Positions 9,362-22,000 of a DNA stretch of 64,000 bases are shown here, piece by piece (within the stretch, counting starts at the first letter, position 1; every line of letters starts with the position of its first letter). Position numbers and translations under genes: made by a program. Location: contig CM056724.1 of the NCBI GenBank assembly GCA_029844215.1, positions 38,974,446 through 39,038,445 on the forward strand, written 5' to 3'. Under the pieces are notes generated by a model. That model was not told the origin of the DNA. It made no database searches and was given only the letters and a program-made list of their open reading frames with translations. This DNA comes from Przewalskia tangutica (Eukaryota > Streptophyta > Magnoliopsida > Solanales > Solanaceae).

Positions 9362-10650
9362 TTTACAGGCTTTAATGCCTTTTTGTATTCTCCTTTTAGG
9401 TTGTTTTCGGCCTTGCTTATGAATGGAAATATCTTAGTTTTTTCCCTTACTTGATTGATATTTTCTTAATATTTTTGCATTCGTTAATCGTTATTACTTT
9501 CTCATTTTAGATAACTTAGCAAAATAAACTTAACCCGAACCGGGCAAATTACTTCCGGCATCAGACTTTAATTTATAGTAAGTTAAACTTAAATCGGGAA
9601 AATTACTCGGGCTTTATACTTTAACTTTTAGCAAAACAAACCATCACTTGATTTTCTTTAAATCGGGCAAAAAGTCTTATGGTCTTGGACTTTAGATAAT
9701 TTTCAACAAATATTTACTTAGTTTGTTTTAAACCGGGCAAAAGTTCTTCCGGTTTTGGGTCAGTTGATGGCTAGATATAAGAGCCTTATTTTTATGCTTA
9801 TGAACAAGACATCTCTTATTCACTTTGGACATAATTGTTGGAATTTTTACTTATTCTCAACTTCTTAGACGATTCAATGTCTTTAAAATAGGCTAGATTC
9901 ATTCGATTTCGTGCCTTCAAAACATGCCTGAGAACATTATTCATTGTGTTCCGTCTTCTTTTATCAACGACAATGTCTAGTTAAAGACTTAATAATTTTT
10001 AGCTCGTAAGCTTAACAACTTTAGCAATAACCTGTAGAGATACCAGTAAAGAAAAACACAAAGATAAACGTTCGAGGCAAAATCTTGGATGAAGTATACT
10101 TTTATATTTGCTTTGCTCGGAAAAAAACATGGCAAGATTCATTGATCTTTTTACCTTTACACAAACTCTTTGTAGATACTAACACTTGAGAAAGATTCAT
10201 TCGATCTTTTACCCTTACAAAATTTCATCTAAAATTTTCAAAAGTTCGAACAACAAGCAAAATCGTCGCAACAACTAGCTTCGATTCTCATCCGAGAGTA
10301 TTCCTCTAGTGTTTGAAGTATGAGAACTCAAACATTATTTTGATCTCCAACTGCCAGAAGTCCCTAGTGTTGTTGTTTGATGCTAACTCACATCTTCTAT
10401 TTAGTAGCACACTTTACGTTGTTGCCTCATTAAAAACTTTGTCGGAATCATTTTGGAATAAAAACGGACTAAGGAAAAAAAAGTGCCACACTTGTTTTCT
10501 GTCCTAGTTCTAATTCTTTAAATAACACCTTGTAACTCTTGCTACAAAAATTAGTATCTTCAAAACACATGCAATTTAACCAATTAACGAATACATACCT
10601 TAGCAATAATATTGCTTCAAATGGCTGACGTTCCAATTATTCGGCAATTA
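9362..10650. other. 3' untranslated region of element B with degenerate repeats
   Basis: No coding sequence is supported. At about 9525-9765 a 55-75-bp unit recurs about four times with the core 'aaaccgggcaaa.tncttccgg': 'aacccgaaccgggcaaatta', 'aaatcgggaaaattactcgg', 'aaatcgggcaaaaagtctta', 'aaaccgggcaaaagttcttc'. A second repeated phrase 'gattcatt.gatctttta' occurs near 10136 and 10194. Variable repeats between pol and the 3' LTR are common in this lineage. Confidence 0.5.
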
Positions 10651-10670
10651 TGTTCGTCTTTTGCTTCTAA

Positions 10671-11711
10671 TTAGTACGAGCCTTTTCGGGTTATTCCTGA
10701 CACTTTATAGAGTCCCACCCAATTCGGACCCAACTTCCCTTCATTAGGGTTTTTAGTATTGGGGGTTACTTTTCGTAGAACAAAGTCTCCTATTTGAAAG
10801 TGCCTAAGATTTGTCTGCCGGTTGTAATATCTTCGCATCCTTTGTTTCTGAGCTACCAGTCGTAGAAATGCTAACTCTCTATATTCTTCTATTAAGTTGG
10901 GCTTGACCGTCATATCCTCATTATTTGCCTTTTCATTCGAAATGATGAATCTCAAGTTTGGCTCCCCAACTTCCACCGGAATCAAAGCCTCTGCATCATA
11001 AAAGAAAATGGTGTTTCCCCAATGCTAGCTTTCGGTGTCATCATGTATGCCCATAATACCTCTAGGAGTATTTCTCTACACTTGCCTTTTGGCATTGTTA
11101 GTCTTTTCATCAAGTTCTGAATGATTATTTTATTCGTTGATTCCGCTTGCCCATTCACACTCAGGTGGTACAGAGCTGAAACTATCCTTTTGATATTCAA
11201 TCCATCAAGAAACTTTGTCACCTTCTTTCCAATGAACTGGCGATCGCTATCGCAGGTAATTTCCTTCGGTATTGCGATTCCACATATGATATAGTTCCAA
11301 ATAAAATCGATGACTTTTTTTCTCCAACTTTCTTGAAAACATTTGATTCAACCCACTTAAAAAAATAGCCAGTCATAAATAAAATAAAGCGTACCTTTTC
11401 GGGTACCCACGGTAATGGTCCTACAATATACATTCCCCATTTCATGAATGACCACTGTGACAAGACTGGATGCATTAATTACGTTGGTTGATGAATCATA
11501 TGAGCATGCCTTGACATTCATCACATTTCTAAACAAAGTTTTTGGCATCCTCTTCCATCTGTGACCAGTAATGTCCAGCCTTAATCAACTTTTGGACCAA
11601 CAGCTCCGCTCCTGTGTGATTGCCACAAGTTCCTTTATGAACCTTGCGCATCACATAATGTATTTCACCGAGACCCAAATGACCATCGAACATGCAGTAT
11701 CTAGCTGCCAT
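10671..11711 (-). pseudogene. Integrase of element B, inactivated
   Basis: Three overlapping minus-strand pieces form an integrase: a HHCC-type N-terminal zinc region (11529-11711, 'HKGTCGNHTGAELLVQKL'), the catalytic core (10982-11475) and a C-terminal part ending near 10671 with 'EGKLGPNWVGLYKV'. The first catalytic aspartate is lost: the usual WGMDIVGP reads WGMYIVGP (codon 11428-11430, TAT). The third acidic residue survives in 'NGQAESTNK'. Stops and shifts separate the pieces. Confidence 0.8.
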
Positions 11712-12300
11712 TGTTCGAAGGGCCCTTTACTCATTTAGATCGTTGGGTAACTTGTCATCCCGAAGGTAATAAATGTATTTGTTCCACTAGTCCCAAGTCA
11801 ATCTTGCGAAATTCACTTTGCCATGACTCCTATCAATTGCGGAATTCAAGAGTTGCACCACATTTTTCGAGTTAAATTCCCCAGTTTCCAAGGAAGATCC
11901 CAAGTTTTCCAAAGCAGATTGCTTTACTGTTTTGCTCACGAGATACATGCTCTATGGTCCATACTTTAAAATAATGCATTGATACTTGAATTTTTTTAAA
12001 GTATTTTTGAATTCTTTCTTTTTACTTCGAACACATCGTTCACTTTATTTACAACTAGAAGTAAGTCACATTTTGCCTCGATAATTTTTACTCCCAAACT
12101 CCATGCCAATTCTAAACCTGTAATCATACCTCATACTCGACTTTATTTTTAGTAAATTTCACAGTTCTTATTGCCTGCCTAATAACATCCCCGTAGGTGT
12201 TTTGAGCAACACCACTAATCCAGACCATTTTACATTTGACACTCTATCTGTATATAAGGTCCAGATTCCAAGAGGTTGTTCTTGGAGTTACTATAAGTTC
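11712..12300 (-). pseudogene. Second, archaeal-type RNase H (aRNH) remnant of element B
   Basis: Between the RT-linked RNase H and integrase, broken minus-strand frames match the extra RNase H of the Tat lineage, with 'ITGLELAWSLGVKIIEAKCD' near 12075-12135 and an upstream 'GDVIRQAIRTVKF' segment. The presence of two RNase H domains places element B in the Tat lineage rather than Athila or the chromoviruses. Confidence 0.6.
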
Positions 12301-13779
12301 TCTTTCCACTTCAGGAATCATTCCGAGAGTGAAATCCACTGCAAAGTCTACTAAAACCTGTGAATTTATAGTCGTTCTAGATTTATATTCTATTTTGTAT
12401 CCACTAATTTCTACTGCCCATTTGGATAACCTACTTGATAATTCCAGATTATGCATTATATTTCTTAATGGATAGGTTGTTACCATGCAAATAGGATGTC
12501 ACTGAAAATATGGCCTTAATTTTCTAGTAGTCGTTATCAAAGCTAATGACAGTTTCTCTAAATGAGTATATCTAGTTTCTTCACTAGCTAATGTTCTACT
12601 TACATAGTAAATAGGAAATCGTGTACCTTTTTCTTCCCAAACCAAGACAACACTTACTACCACTTCAGATACTACCAGATACAAGAACAACTACTCATCC
12701 TCCTTTGATTTAGGCAATAAAGACGGACTAGAAAGACATTTCTTTAAATCCTTTAACGCTTGCTGACACCCTGGAGTCCACTCGAAGTCATTATTCTTCT
12801 TTAGTAACAAAAAGAACCTGTGACATTACCTTCTGATGAGTCTTTGTACCACCTTCATATCTTCAAACACCTCAGATATTTTCTCAATAGTCTTGATTTT
12901 GTCTGGATTAATCTCTATTCCCCTGTTTAATACAAAAAAAGTCTAGGAATTTTCCTGAGCCAACTCTAAAAGCACACTTTTCCGGGTTCAACTTCATGTT
13001 ATACTTTTGGAGTATTTCAAATGTTTTCTGCAAATGATTTAAATGGTCTTTTGTCTCCAGGGACTTAACTAACATGTCATCAATATAAACTTTATTATAT
13101 TGCCTATTTGGTTTTCAAACATGCAATTAACTGAGCATTGATATGTTGATCTGGCATTTTTAAAACCAAACGGCATTACATTATAGCAATAAGTTCCATA
13201 CTTAGTTATAAAAGAAGTTTTCTCCTAATTCTCTGGATTAATCCTTATTTGGTTGTATCCAGAGTAAGCATCAAGAAAACTTAACATCTTGTGTCATGTC
13301 ATAGCATCAATCATTCGATCGATGTGCGGTAAGGGAAAGTAATCTTTGGATAAACCAATCTTTAAAATATATGCACATTCTTAGTTTGTTACTTTTTAGG
13401 CACAACAACCACGTATTTCTAGCCAATCTGGATATTCTACTTCATAGATAGAACCTATATTTAATAATTTTGTTACCTCTTCCTTGATAAACTTATGCTT
13501 GTACTCAGCCATAGATCTCATTTTCTGTTTCACCAAAGGGAAATTCGGATCCAAGCTCAATTTGTGAGTTGTGATATTCGGTGAGATACCTATCATGTCT
13601 AGATGGGACCAGTCAAAACAAACGGCGTTAGCTTTAATAAATTCAATTAATTTATGCCTAAGCTCTGGGGATAACCCGGTGCCCAAGCATATCTTTCTTT
13701 CTAGCAAATGAATAAACAATATCACTTGATCGAATTCTTCAGTGGTTGACTTTGTGGCGTCCAAATCATCTAGTAACAC
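12301..13779 (-). pseudogene. Reverse transcriptase and RNase H of element B, broken
   Basis: The pre-RT linker and fingers are at 13396-13779 ('NITTHKLSLDPNFPLVKQKM', 'HKFIKEEVTKLL'). The palm motif is still legible as VYIDDM near 13069-13086, followed by 'LNPEKCAFRVGSGKFL'. RNase H follows at 12499-12690 ('PIYYVSRTLASEETRYTHLE') and a connection at 12301-12486 ('RLSKWAVEISGYKIEYKSR'). Multiple stops lie between 12690 and 13390. Confidence 0.8.
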
Positions 13780-13887
13780 AAATGACCTCGAGACGTGATA
13801 GCAATCCTCATCTTACTTGTAAGTTTCTTTCTCACCTTATTATTTATTCGGAGTTGGTGTGCCCGAATGTTATAGTTGATATTCAAC

Positions 13888-14368
13888 TCATATACCCTTC
13901 TTTTCATCCTTCACCTTCTTTTGTCTTTCTACCGACTTTTCTGCTGTAAACATTTCCCTTGCAGCCGGTTGCTCTCTCTGAATTTGCTTAATTCCTTCTG
14001 AAGTCGAGAACTTCAACATCATATGCAACATTGAAGGTATAACTTTCATATCATGTATACATGGCTTGTCGTATAACACATTGTACCTTATTTCCCCTTA
14101 TTAACATAAAACTTCATCTGACAGATTGTTCCAGCTGCGTTGATTGGGAGAATGATTTCCCTTTCGTGGTTTTACTAGTCATATTTAATCCATTCAGAAC
14201 TCTGACTGTTGAAACAATTTTGTCCAGCATCCCCAACTGCTCTATCACCTTCCACCGAATGATGTTGGTCGAGCTACTTAGATTAATTAAAATCCGCTTA
14301 ATTTGAAAATGATCAATAGAAACAAAAATTACCAATGCATCATTGTGAGGTTGAATGATGCACTCCAC
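13888..14368 (-). pseudogene. Aspartic protease region of element B, active site lost
   Basis: Minus-strand frames at 13888-14368 match the protease region between gag and RT ('DALVIFVSIDHFQIKRILIN', then 'SSSTNIIRWKVIEQLGML'). The active-site aspartate of the usual ID.(G)SS motif is asparagine (codon 14282-14284), so it would be inactive. 'KVIPSMLHMMLKFSTSEGI' matches the C-terminal part of the family. Confidence 0.65.
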
Positions 14369-14495
14369 ATCTTAATGTTGAATGAAATTGCTTCCTCTTG
14401 CAACCTAGATCTCTTCTCCCGAGTTATCGACACGTTCATCTTCTTTGTGATTATGATGGATGCTCTTGGAATATCCATTCCTCTAAAAATCATAT

Positions 14496-16100
14496 TTATG
14501 ATATGTTGTGGCTCAATCGGGTCCGCATGTTTATTTGTCTCTCTATTTTTGAAGTTTCCCTTAGCTCGGCGCTAAAAAACTCCCGTAAATGGCAATTCTT
14601 TAACAACCGAGCCACTTCATCCCTAAGTTGTCGACAATCCTCTATTTGGTGACCATCTGTTCTATGAAAATTACACAAAAAATTTGGATCTGTCTGAGCT
14701 GGATCTGACAGAAGGGGCCTTGGCTACCTTGTCTCATTAATGTGATGAATTGTTAATACTAGTCCAGCGGCATCAACATTAAAGTTGTACTACGCAATCC
14801 TGGGCTTTCCACGCTATTAGAAAAAACACTACCAATATCATTCTTAACTTGCAAGCCTTTACTGCTAAACCCTCAATCATTGCGTCTATCTCCATCTCAT
14901 TTCTCCGATGAGAAATAACTATTGTTCCGTCCTCGATTCGACCTGAAGCCCGATCTCTCGGGGGTATCATATGGTTGATACCTATTATTTAGAGACCTTA
15001 GCTCTAAATCAAAACCCCTTTTTATTTATCACTTTCTTTACTCTGGCTCGTTGATCTCAGTGGGAATTCAAACTAATCATCTTCTACCCGGAGCTTGGAC
15101 TCATATCTATTTTGCATGCCTGCCCATGTTACTGCAGAAAATTCCAATAAGTTTTCCTTTTGTTTTAATGATGTACTGGAACTCCTAGGGTTTTATCCCT
15201 TAGTGAAAGCTTCTGCTGCTTATTCATCCGGTACCGCAGGAAGGAGCATCCATTATTTTTGAAACCTCGTCATGAACTCCCACAACAACTCTGTATCTTT
15301 CTGAACGATTTTGAATATATATGTTTTTCTTTCTTGGACCTTCCTCGCTTCGGCATGAGCTTTTATAGATGCATCTGCAAGTATTTGAAATGAAGTAATG
15401 AAGTGTAATGGTAATAAGGAATACTAGGTCATCGCCCTTTTGGTCATTGTTTTGCCAAACTTCTTGAGCAAATTTAATTTTATCTCATCCGGTTACATGT
15501 CATTACCTTTCACCAGACAAGTGTACGATGTCACATGCTCATTTGGATTCGTGGTGCCATCATACTTCAGGAGATCTGCCATTTTAAACCTTTTTAGAAT
15601 CATCTTTGGAGCTGCACTTTGTGGAAATAACAACTGGATGTATTTATTTGAATACACTCCTTTAAGGATCTGGTGTGCTCCCGGGATCTAGTCTGTCCCA
15701 AAATTGAAGGTTTCAAACTTCATTTCATTACTTTACATCTGCTTGCTCAGGACTTGAAACAACTTCAAGACATTCAAAGGCTCATTCACCCCCGAACTAT
15801 TGTCACTCTCTTCGACTCGATCTTCGGTGTGAACTGCATTATTTCCATCCGTTGTACTTGCTCCGCTACTATTTTTCTACAACTGAGTGATCGTTTGCTA
15901 TAGTTTATCCAACATGTCAAAGATCCTAGCCAAATCTATTGTGGCTACATGTACTCCATCATCTGCTTCATTATCATCATTTGGTGTTTGCTCACCAGAT
16001 CCCCGCGGTGAAATTATTGGCTCATTCCGATGCTCACTAGTTATTGGATCAATGACGGGGGAATTGTCATTGTTATTGTTGTTGTCATTGTTGTTGTTGT
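14496..16100 (-). pseudogene. Gag of element B, main part (interrupted)
   Basis: Gag core frames run through 15000-15700, with 'MADLLKYDGTTNPNEHVTSY' near 15525-15584, and a C-terminal knuckle 'CNFHRTDGHQIEDC' at about 14634-14675 (spacing C-x2-H-x4-H-x4-C). The N-terminal end (15898-16100) is an Asn-rich AAC/AAT repeat that leads into the solo LTR; the first codons lie beyond it at 18451-18487. Several stops are present. Confidence 0.75.
16096..16100. repeat. Target-site duplication of the solo LTR, left copy (GTTGT)
   Basis: GTTGT directly precedes the LTR start; the same five bases follow its end at 18446-18450. The surrounding GTT repeat makes the exact match less decisive. Confidence 0.6.
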
Positions 16101-16634
16101 TGACAGTCAATTTTGACCCGTTTTTCGTATATTTGTTGCAATTTTATGTGTTTTAGGACACCACATTTTAATCATCATTTTTGCATTTTTTACATAATAT
16201 CCTATGTTTATTTCTTCACAAAATGGCATTGCATCTTTTTATTTTAATTTAAGCATTATGTCTTTGTTAATATTATGTTTCTATTATTATTACACCGTCG
16301 TTTATTTTAATAATATTTGCATCTCTTTAAATAATTAATTGACATCCCGTTGTAATTAGGCATTAAACATTTGCTAAAATATTGTATTTTATTATTATCA
16401 AGATTTGCATTTTAATAATTTTGCATCTTTTTAAATAATTTTTCTTTTAAATAATTAACCCGCCTTGCATTTTGTCAAACCAGTCCAGTCCAAGACACAA
16501 TTTGAATCAGTCCAATCCAACACCATTTTTTAATTTCATCCAAACTTTCTTCTTTTTTATTTTCCCCCCTAAAATCAAAACCACTTTTCATTTCCCCCCC
16601 AAATCAAACCCAAACCCTAAACTTAATCCTACCC

Positions 16635-16645
16635 CTATATAATAA
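16635..16645 (+). promoter_or_regulatory. TATA box of the solo LTR
   Basis: CTATATAATAA, 534 bases from the LTR start, with C-rich sequence around it. Equivalent in position to the TATA box at 2486-2494 in the other copy. Confidence 0.6.
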
Positions 16646-16780
16646 ACATTACCCCCTCCTTTAAAAAAGAGGGGGGCAGCCCTACAATATCAGCACAGCC
16701 GCACACTCCCATCACTCAGACCTTTCCATTTTTTAAGGGGCCCTCCCCTCTCCCATCGTTCCCGTCGCCGCCGCCGCCCT

Positions 16781-17139
16781 TCGCCGGAGCTCCAAGCTCC
16801 GGCGAACCCCCTCTAACAACTCACCAACCGCTACACCTGCCCTCTCCCTCACCCTCTCTCCACTCATCTCCCTCACCCCACTGCCCGTCGCCGTTGCTCA
16901 TCGTCGGCGACCCTAACACCCGTCTCCCGTCGAACACCACCACTGTACCACACCTGTTCCCCCTTTTGTGTGTTGGTTTCTGTATGGAATGTTTTTCGCA
17001 TTTTTGATATCTAGCCGGAGTTCTAAAACTCCGGCGACCTACATTGGTTTTATTTCTTGATATCCGTTGTTGGTTTTGGTCAGTGGACTGATTATTTCTG
17101 ATTTTTTGCTATCTTGCCTGAGTTCTAAAATGCTCAGGC
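16781..17139 (+). repeat. Hairpin array in the solo LTR
   Basis: Stem-loops occur at 16781-16805 (11-bp stem TCGCCGGAGCT, loop CCA), 17014-17035 (9-bp stem GCCGGAGTT) and 17116-17139 (7-bp stem GCCTGAG/CTCAGGC). The third stem carries changes on both arms relative to GCCGGAG/CTCCGGC and keeps pairing. Confidence 0.75.
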
Positions 17140-18445
17140 GATTGTTGTTGGTTATCTGTCGTCGTTGGCCTTTGTTGGACTGATTTCTGATTCCGGCGAA
17201 CTCTGTGCGGCTCTATTTTTGGGGTTATCTATTTGGACTGATTGCGAACTGTTGTTTGTTAGACCCTATTGGCATGATTTTCAGTATTTGTTGGTTTATC
17301 TGTTGTTGGCGGACTGGTTTGATTTCCTGTTTTGGTAATATGCCGTAGTTTTGCTCCGGCGAAGCTTTGAAGTTTCTGGCGGTTATATTGTTATCTGTTG
17401 TTGGCTACTGATGCTACTGCTTTTGGCTTTTCTTTTGGGACTGATTTTCGGCATTTTTGCTACTGATTTTTGGCTATTTTTTGGGCTGATTTTCGCTGTA
17501 TTCTGGGCTGATTCAGACGATTTTGCCCCTCTTATTTTTATTAAACTGATTTTGAACATATACTACACTTTGTGGCCGATGGAAAAGTTATCCGTCGATT
17601 TTTGAGGCCTCCACAGTTGCAAAGACGGAAAATAAAATAAATGAAGCTTTCTGGGCGTTGATGATTTCTTCTACTTACACAGGATAATCAACAATCGCTG
17701 GCAGGGCGAATTCTCGCAGCCGCACTTGTTTAGGATGTCCCACTTTATTTTTATATATATCTGAGCCCTCCGTATTTAAAACTATTACTGTTTTGGCGCG
17801 AATCTGAAGGTTTTATTTATTTTATTGTTTTTAACAATATTGGCCGATGAAGGAATCTCCGTCTGATTTCCAAGGCTTCCTCTGTGCAAAAGACGGATTT
17901 ATTTATTTTGGCTTTACTTATTAATTTTGTCATTTCATTAAAATTATTTATTCTACTACTAACACTTTTACTAAGTGTTTATGCAGGTACCCGGAGATCA
18001 TCTTGTGCAGAAGGCCTAAAAAGGGCTAAAAGATGTCCCAGAGTTTTATTTTATGTCGCATTTAATTTTAGTTTTATTATTCTGTATTGCACTTTATTTT
18101 AATTATAAATTATGAAAAATGCTTAGAATATGTAGAATAAAAAAGGCAATAAATAATTAACCTAGGTTTGAACGAATAACCGCAAGTTAGCGGATCTTAA
18201 AGGATGGCTAACCCCTTCACTTTAGGATAATAAAGAACCCTGATTCAGAATCTCATTAATTTCGCAGACCATTAAATGGAGATTAATTGCAGTATTTTTA
18301 TTGCAATAAATCAAGTGTCCTAATTCACTTAACTAATTAGGTGGCGACTCCTCAAAATCGGCATTATTGTTCCATCCAGGGAACCGCGCCAAAGAGCAAC
18401 GTTGCGGATACCGTTCAGACCCCGAGGTCAAAAACGGGCGCGACA

Positions 18446-18591
18446 GTTGTTATTGTTGTTAGCATCAACTTGACTTTCATTAGCCATCCTGCTAACGTGT
18501 GGTATTAACCTGAGTACAAAATTTCAAAAGAAACAAGTGAAATTCGAACAAATCACCATAATTATCCTTAACCCCACGGTGGACACCAAAT
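18446..18591 (-). pseudogene. Gag start, leader and primer binding site of element B
   Basis: On the minus strand, from the 5' LTR: ATTTGGTGTCCACCGTGGGG (PBS-like, 18571-18592; I do not assign the tRNA), a short leader, then ATG at 18487 and about 14 codons ending in an Asn repeat that continues across the solo LTR at 16100. The first five bases (18446-18450, GTTGT) are the right copy of the solo LTR target duplication. Confidence 0.7.
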
Positions 18592-19070
18592 TGTTTACCC
18601 CAAAAAAGGTACACTTGAATTTATTAGTGGTTTATAGGATACGTGAATTGATTTGCTATAAAAGATAGTAAACAATTAGCAATAAGTGAATAATGAAAAT
18701 AATAAGTAAAAGAACTTAGCCTGGACTGCCTTAGACTCGGATGAATTTCTTGAGCATGATTGGTCCGATATGATAGTGTTCTTTAATAAAATAACCTCGG
18801 TTACAAACAAAGAACAAGAACTATGTATTGAGCTTAAGTAATGTTGAGCGTAAAGAGTACAATTTATGAGAATATGATGCCCTTCCATTGTAAGGATTGT
18901 GCTCCTTTTATAGCTACAGAATCTAGTCATTGATACCAGAAAATACCTCTCATATTAAATGTTATTTAAGCTAATAATGACCTCTTAATGACTAAAGAGT
19001 AATGACTGACACCATATCTGAATTGGATATATGTTGGGTTCCTCCGGAACTTCACCTGATATCAACTGAC
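18592..19070 (-). mobile_element. 5' LTR of element B, inner part
   Basis: Homologous to 7763-8381; the missing outer part continues at 39634-39782 after the Ogre-like insertion. It ends on the minus strand in ...GGGGTAAACA next to the PBS. The TATA box CTATAAAAGG is at 18904-18913. The last five bases (19066-19070, CTGAC) are one copy of the Ogre target duplication. Confidence 0.85.
19066..19070. repeat. Target-site duplication of the Ogre-like element, left copy (CTGAC)
   Basis: CTGAC at 19066-19070 and again at 39629-39633, directly outside the TG...CA ends of the two long LTRs. Joining the flanks restores the LTR of element B. Confidence 0.9.
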
Positions 19071-22000
19071 TGTCGCACCCGATTTTGAACTCTCAGGCTT
19101 AAATGCGCGACGGAATGGTTATCCTCCCAAAAATGTAAAATAAATGTTAAAAATGTTCAAGGGAGTCGCCACCTAATTAATTGGGTGAATTAGGACACCT
19201 AAATACTAACTGATTAAAGTCAGCATTAACTCCATTTAATGGTCTGTAAAACTAAATAAGATTCTGAGTAAGGATTCTTTATTATCCTAAAGGGAAGGTA
19301 TAAGGCACCCTAAAAGATCCGCTAACTTGCGGTTGTCCGTTCAAACATAGGTTAATTTATTTGGCTAAGGGATGTATATTTTAGAAAAAAGATTATTTAA
19401 GCAAAAAGGGATGTGGTAAGCATCTAAAGAAAATATATATACTGATAACTAAAGGGTATTATAAGGCTCACAAAAATATATACAAAGTTGATTATACATT
19501 TATAGGACATGAAATTATTTTATTTAACGAAAGTAAGAAAATGATGAAATACTCCTATTAATATGTGTAAGGTTAAAACCCTTATATAAAGTTAATTATG
19601 AAATTATTTTTTTTATATACGTGTACGCGAACATTACTTTTTATGAAGAGTTTAGGAGCAAGTTTAATCTTAAGAATTAGCTGTGGAGGAATATATTAAC
19701 TACATGACTAAAGCATAGCTAGGATTAATTATTAGATTTAGATTTATACGATGAGCCTAGAATAAATAAGGGATGGCTTTATCTTTTAAACTATACTTCC
19801 AATGTATTCAAAGCCTAGCAGAGTTGATTTTCCTATTAATTACAAATATGACAATAATAAATGAACAGATAAATAATACATAAATAAACAAGGGAGGAAT
19901 GAGATTAGAATTGTTGTAATGTCTAGAACGGATGGCGATACCATCTATTCTTATAGCTGTTTGGAAACCCTGCGACAAGAGCGTGGCGGCGTCTGAAATC
20001 TGATGAGTCTCTGCAGAGACTCTTGATTTGGCTCTCAATGCATGTCAGATAAAATAAGAAAGAAAGGAAAAGGAGTAAGTATTCCAAGTTCATCGATAAG
20101 GCAAGTCACTGACACATATGCAAAATTTTAATTATTATTCAGTTCCTTTTTATCATACGATTAAATCAACTTAACAAAAGATGACGCGTTTTATATAAGA
20201 AAACCAATCTTCGTATTTATGAAAAAAAGCGATTCACTATGAAACGATCCCAGACGTCTTATTGCATTATCAGGCCCAAACACATAACAAAACTGAGAAA
20301 AACAGATCAGAAATGTCTATTACATGAAGCAAGCACCACGCATACAACAAACCAAGAAACCAATCAGAAAGAGATGGCCTATGATAATATCGAAAGAAAG
20401 AAAAAATGGATCATTCCAGATGCACGAATGCACCCAATTTAATACAGAGTACAGGTATACACTTGGATAACTATGAGGGCTGATATACATACAACATTCA
20501 GAGTATACATGAGCATATTTGAGAATATACGAAGATACATAATTTTGATATACATCCAATGTATACTGCAGTCCATATACCCTATGTACTTCTATTATGT
20601 TATCACAAACTCGGCAGTCCAAATGGAAGGTGAAAGCAAGACTGGGTATAAGCTGATCTGGAACACAATTAAAGGAAGGAACACTCGTATGTTCTTTTGT
20701 TAATCAAACAAGCGACACTCGACTAAATAAGGTATTGCCGGACAGACTACATATTTACGCAAATGACTCGAATAAATAACACCAAACAGAGTAAATAGAA
20801 TAAGCACAACAAGCGGATTTAGACACGGAAGGGGGACTACGAACTCATGATATGAATCATACATGTAGTAATCAACTGGGGATATGCATGTATTTTATCT
20901 CAGATTATGAGCAGATTTGAACAAGAGAGTAAGCTAACAAATTAAAGCAGGGAAGGTGTCTGAAAGGGGGTAGAAATGGTGATGCCGCAGGGCCAATGAA
21001 TTTGGAACAAAAATATAGAAACTAATGATAGATAACGACATTGAATCCCAAAAGCGTTATTCAGATTTTAACCCCAGACATGTTGTTTACTGAATGACTA
21101 TCAGTTTCTGCAAGTTTAAACAGTGACACAGGTCATGACTCAAAAGTATTTGTAAGTTAATTATGGGGACTTTCACCAACCGAGCGGTAGTCGGTGTAGA
21201 GTGACTGATGAGGTATTAGACAAATAAAGATGATGAACAACCAGTCAGGGAGACTATTTCAATATGCAGTTAATCAAGAGTATAGGCGTAAGACATTTTA
21301 TTTCATCGTGAAGCACAATTCCACTTTACATTGATTCTTTTACAACTCCTGCACAATGCAAACGTTAACTAACCCAAATGATGAAACAGAGTACAACATA
21401 TCTTATGGTAGAGATCAAATTCGTGTAGTTAGCTTAGGAGTAAGGTACCTTACCATTTTAAGGGAGGAGAACATGGGGGTTTTATTTTTTTTAAAATTAA
21501 AATGTTCGTTACTTTATCGGGATGATAGCACGATATTGTAAATCGTGCATCCTTGGTCTTAGTAACGATTTGATTGGAGGTCGGTCTTAAGTTATTAAGA
21601 TACAATAGTGATGTTTTTTAGAAAACGAGTAAAAAGATTCGATTTTTTTTCTTTAATGTAGCCACGCAGATGTACATATATAAACACATAATCACTTTTT
21701 CTAAAACATGGTTGTTATCACATAATCTCTTACGGTATTTCAGAAGTAAGTAAGAGGTTTGAACCTTTGAATATAGGCACATAAATATATACATATAGAC
21801 ACACCTAATCCTTTTGACTTTTGGTTGTTTGTTATTTCCGGGAATGCGTCGGCTTAAAGGCTTTAGGATTAGACCTCATAATCCCTTTTACTTCCCGCTA
21901 ACTATTTGTTAGGAGAAGTATTCATTTAGAGAGCGAGTTATAAGAAGTAGCGTATGTGGTGAGTCTTGGCTCTAACAGTTCATGCCTGATTAATGTCGAT

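Larger units (their letters stand above)
16101..18445 (+). mobile_element. Solo LTR of the element A family inside gag of element B
   Basis: It begins TGACAGTCAATTTTGACCCG and ends CGGGCGCGACA, the same ends as the LTR at 717-3056 but on the plus strand, and with no internal region. GTTGT flanks both sides, as expected for a solo LTR left by recombination between the two LTRs of a full element. It splits the Asn-rich start of gag of element B. It contains a TATA box, spaced hairpins and the conserved U5 block near its end. Frames inside (for example 17351-17605) are not genes. Confidence 0.88.

Noticed and set aside
15898..16156. Frame of 89 codons on the plus strand with a Leu-rich run
   Set aside because: It is the antisense of the poly-Asn start of gag in element B, extended into the solo LTR.
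20320..20622. 100-codon frame in the Ogre LTR, partly repeated at 36602-36808
   Set aside because: It lies in the LTR, is duplicated only because the LTR is, is broken by a homopolymer difference in the second copy, and has no family resemblance.
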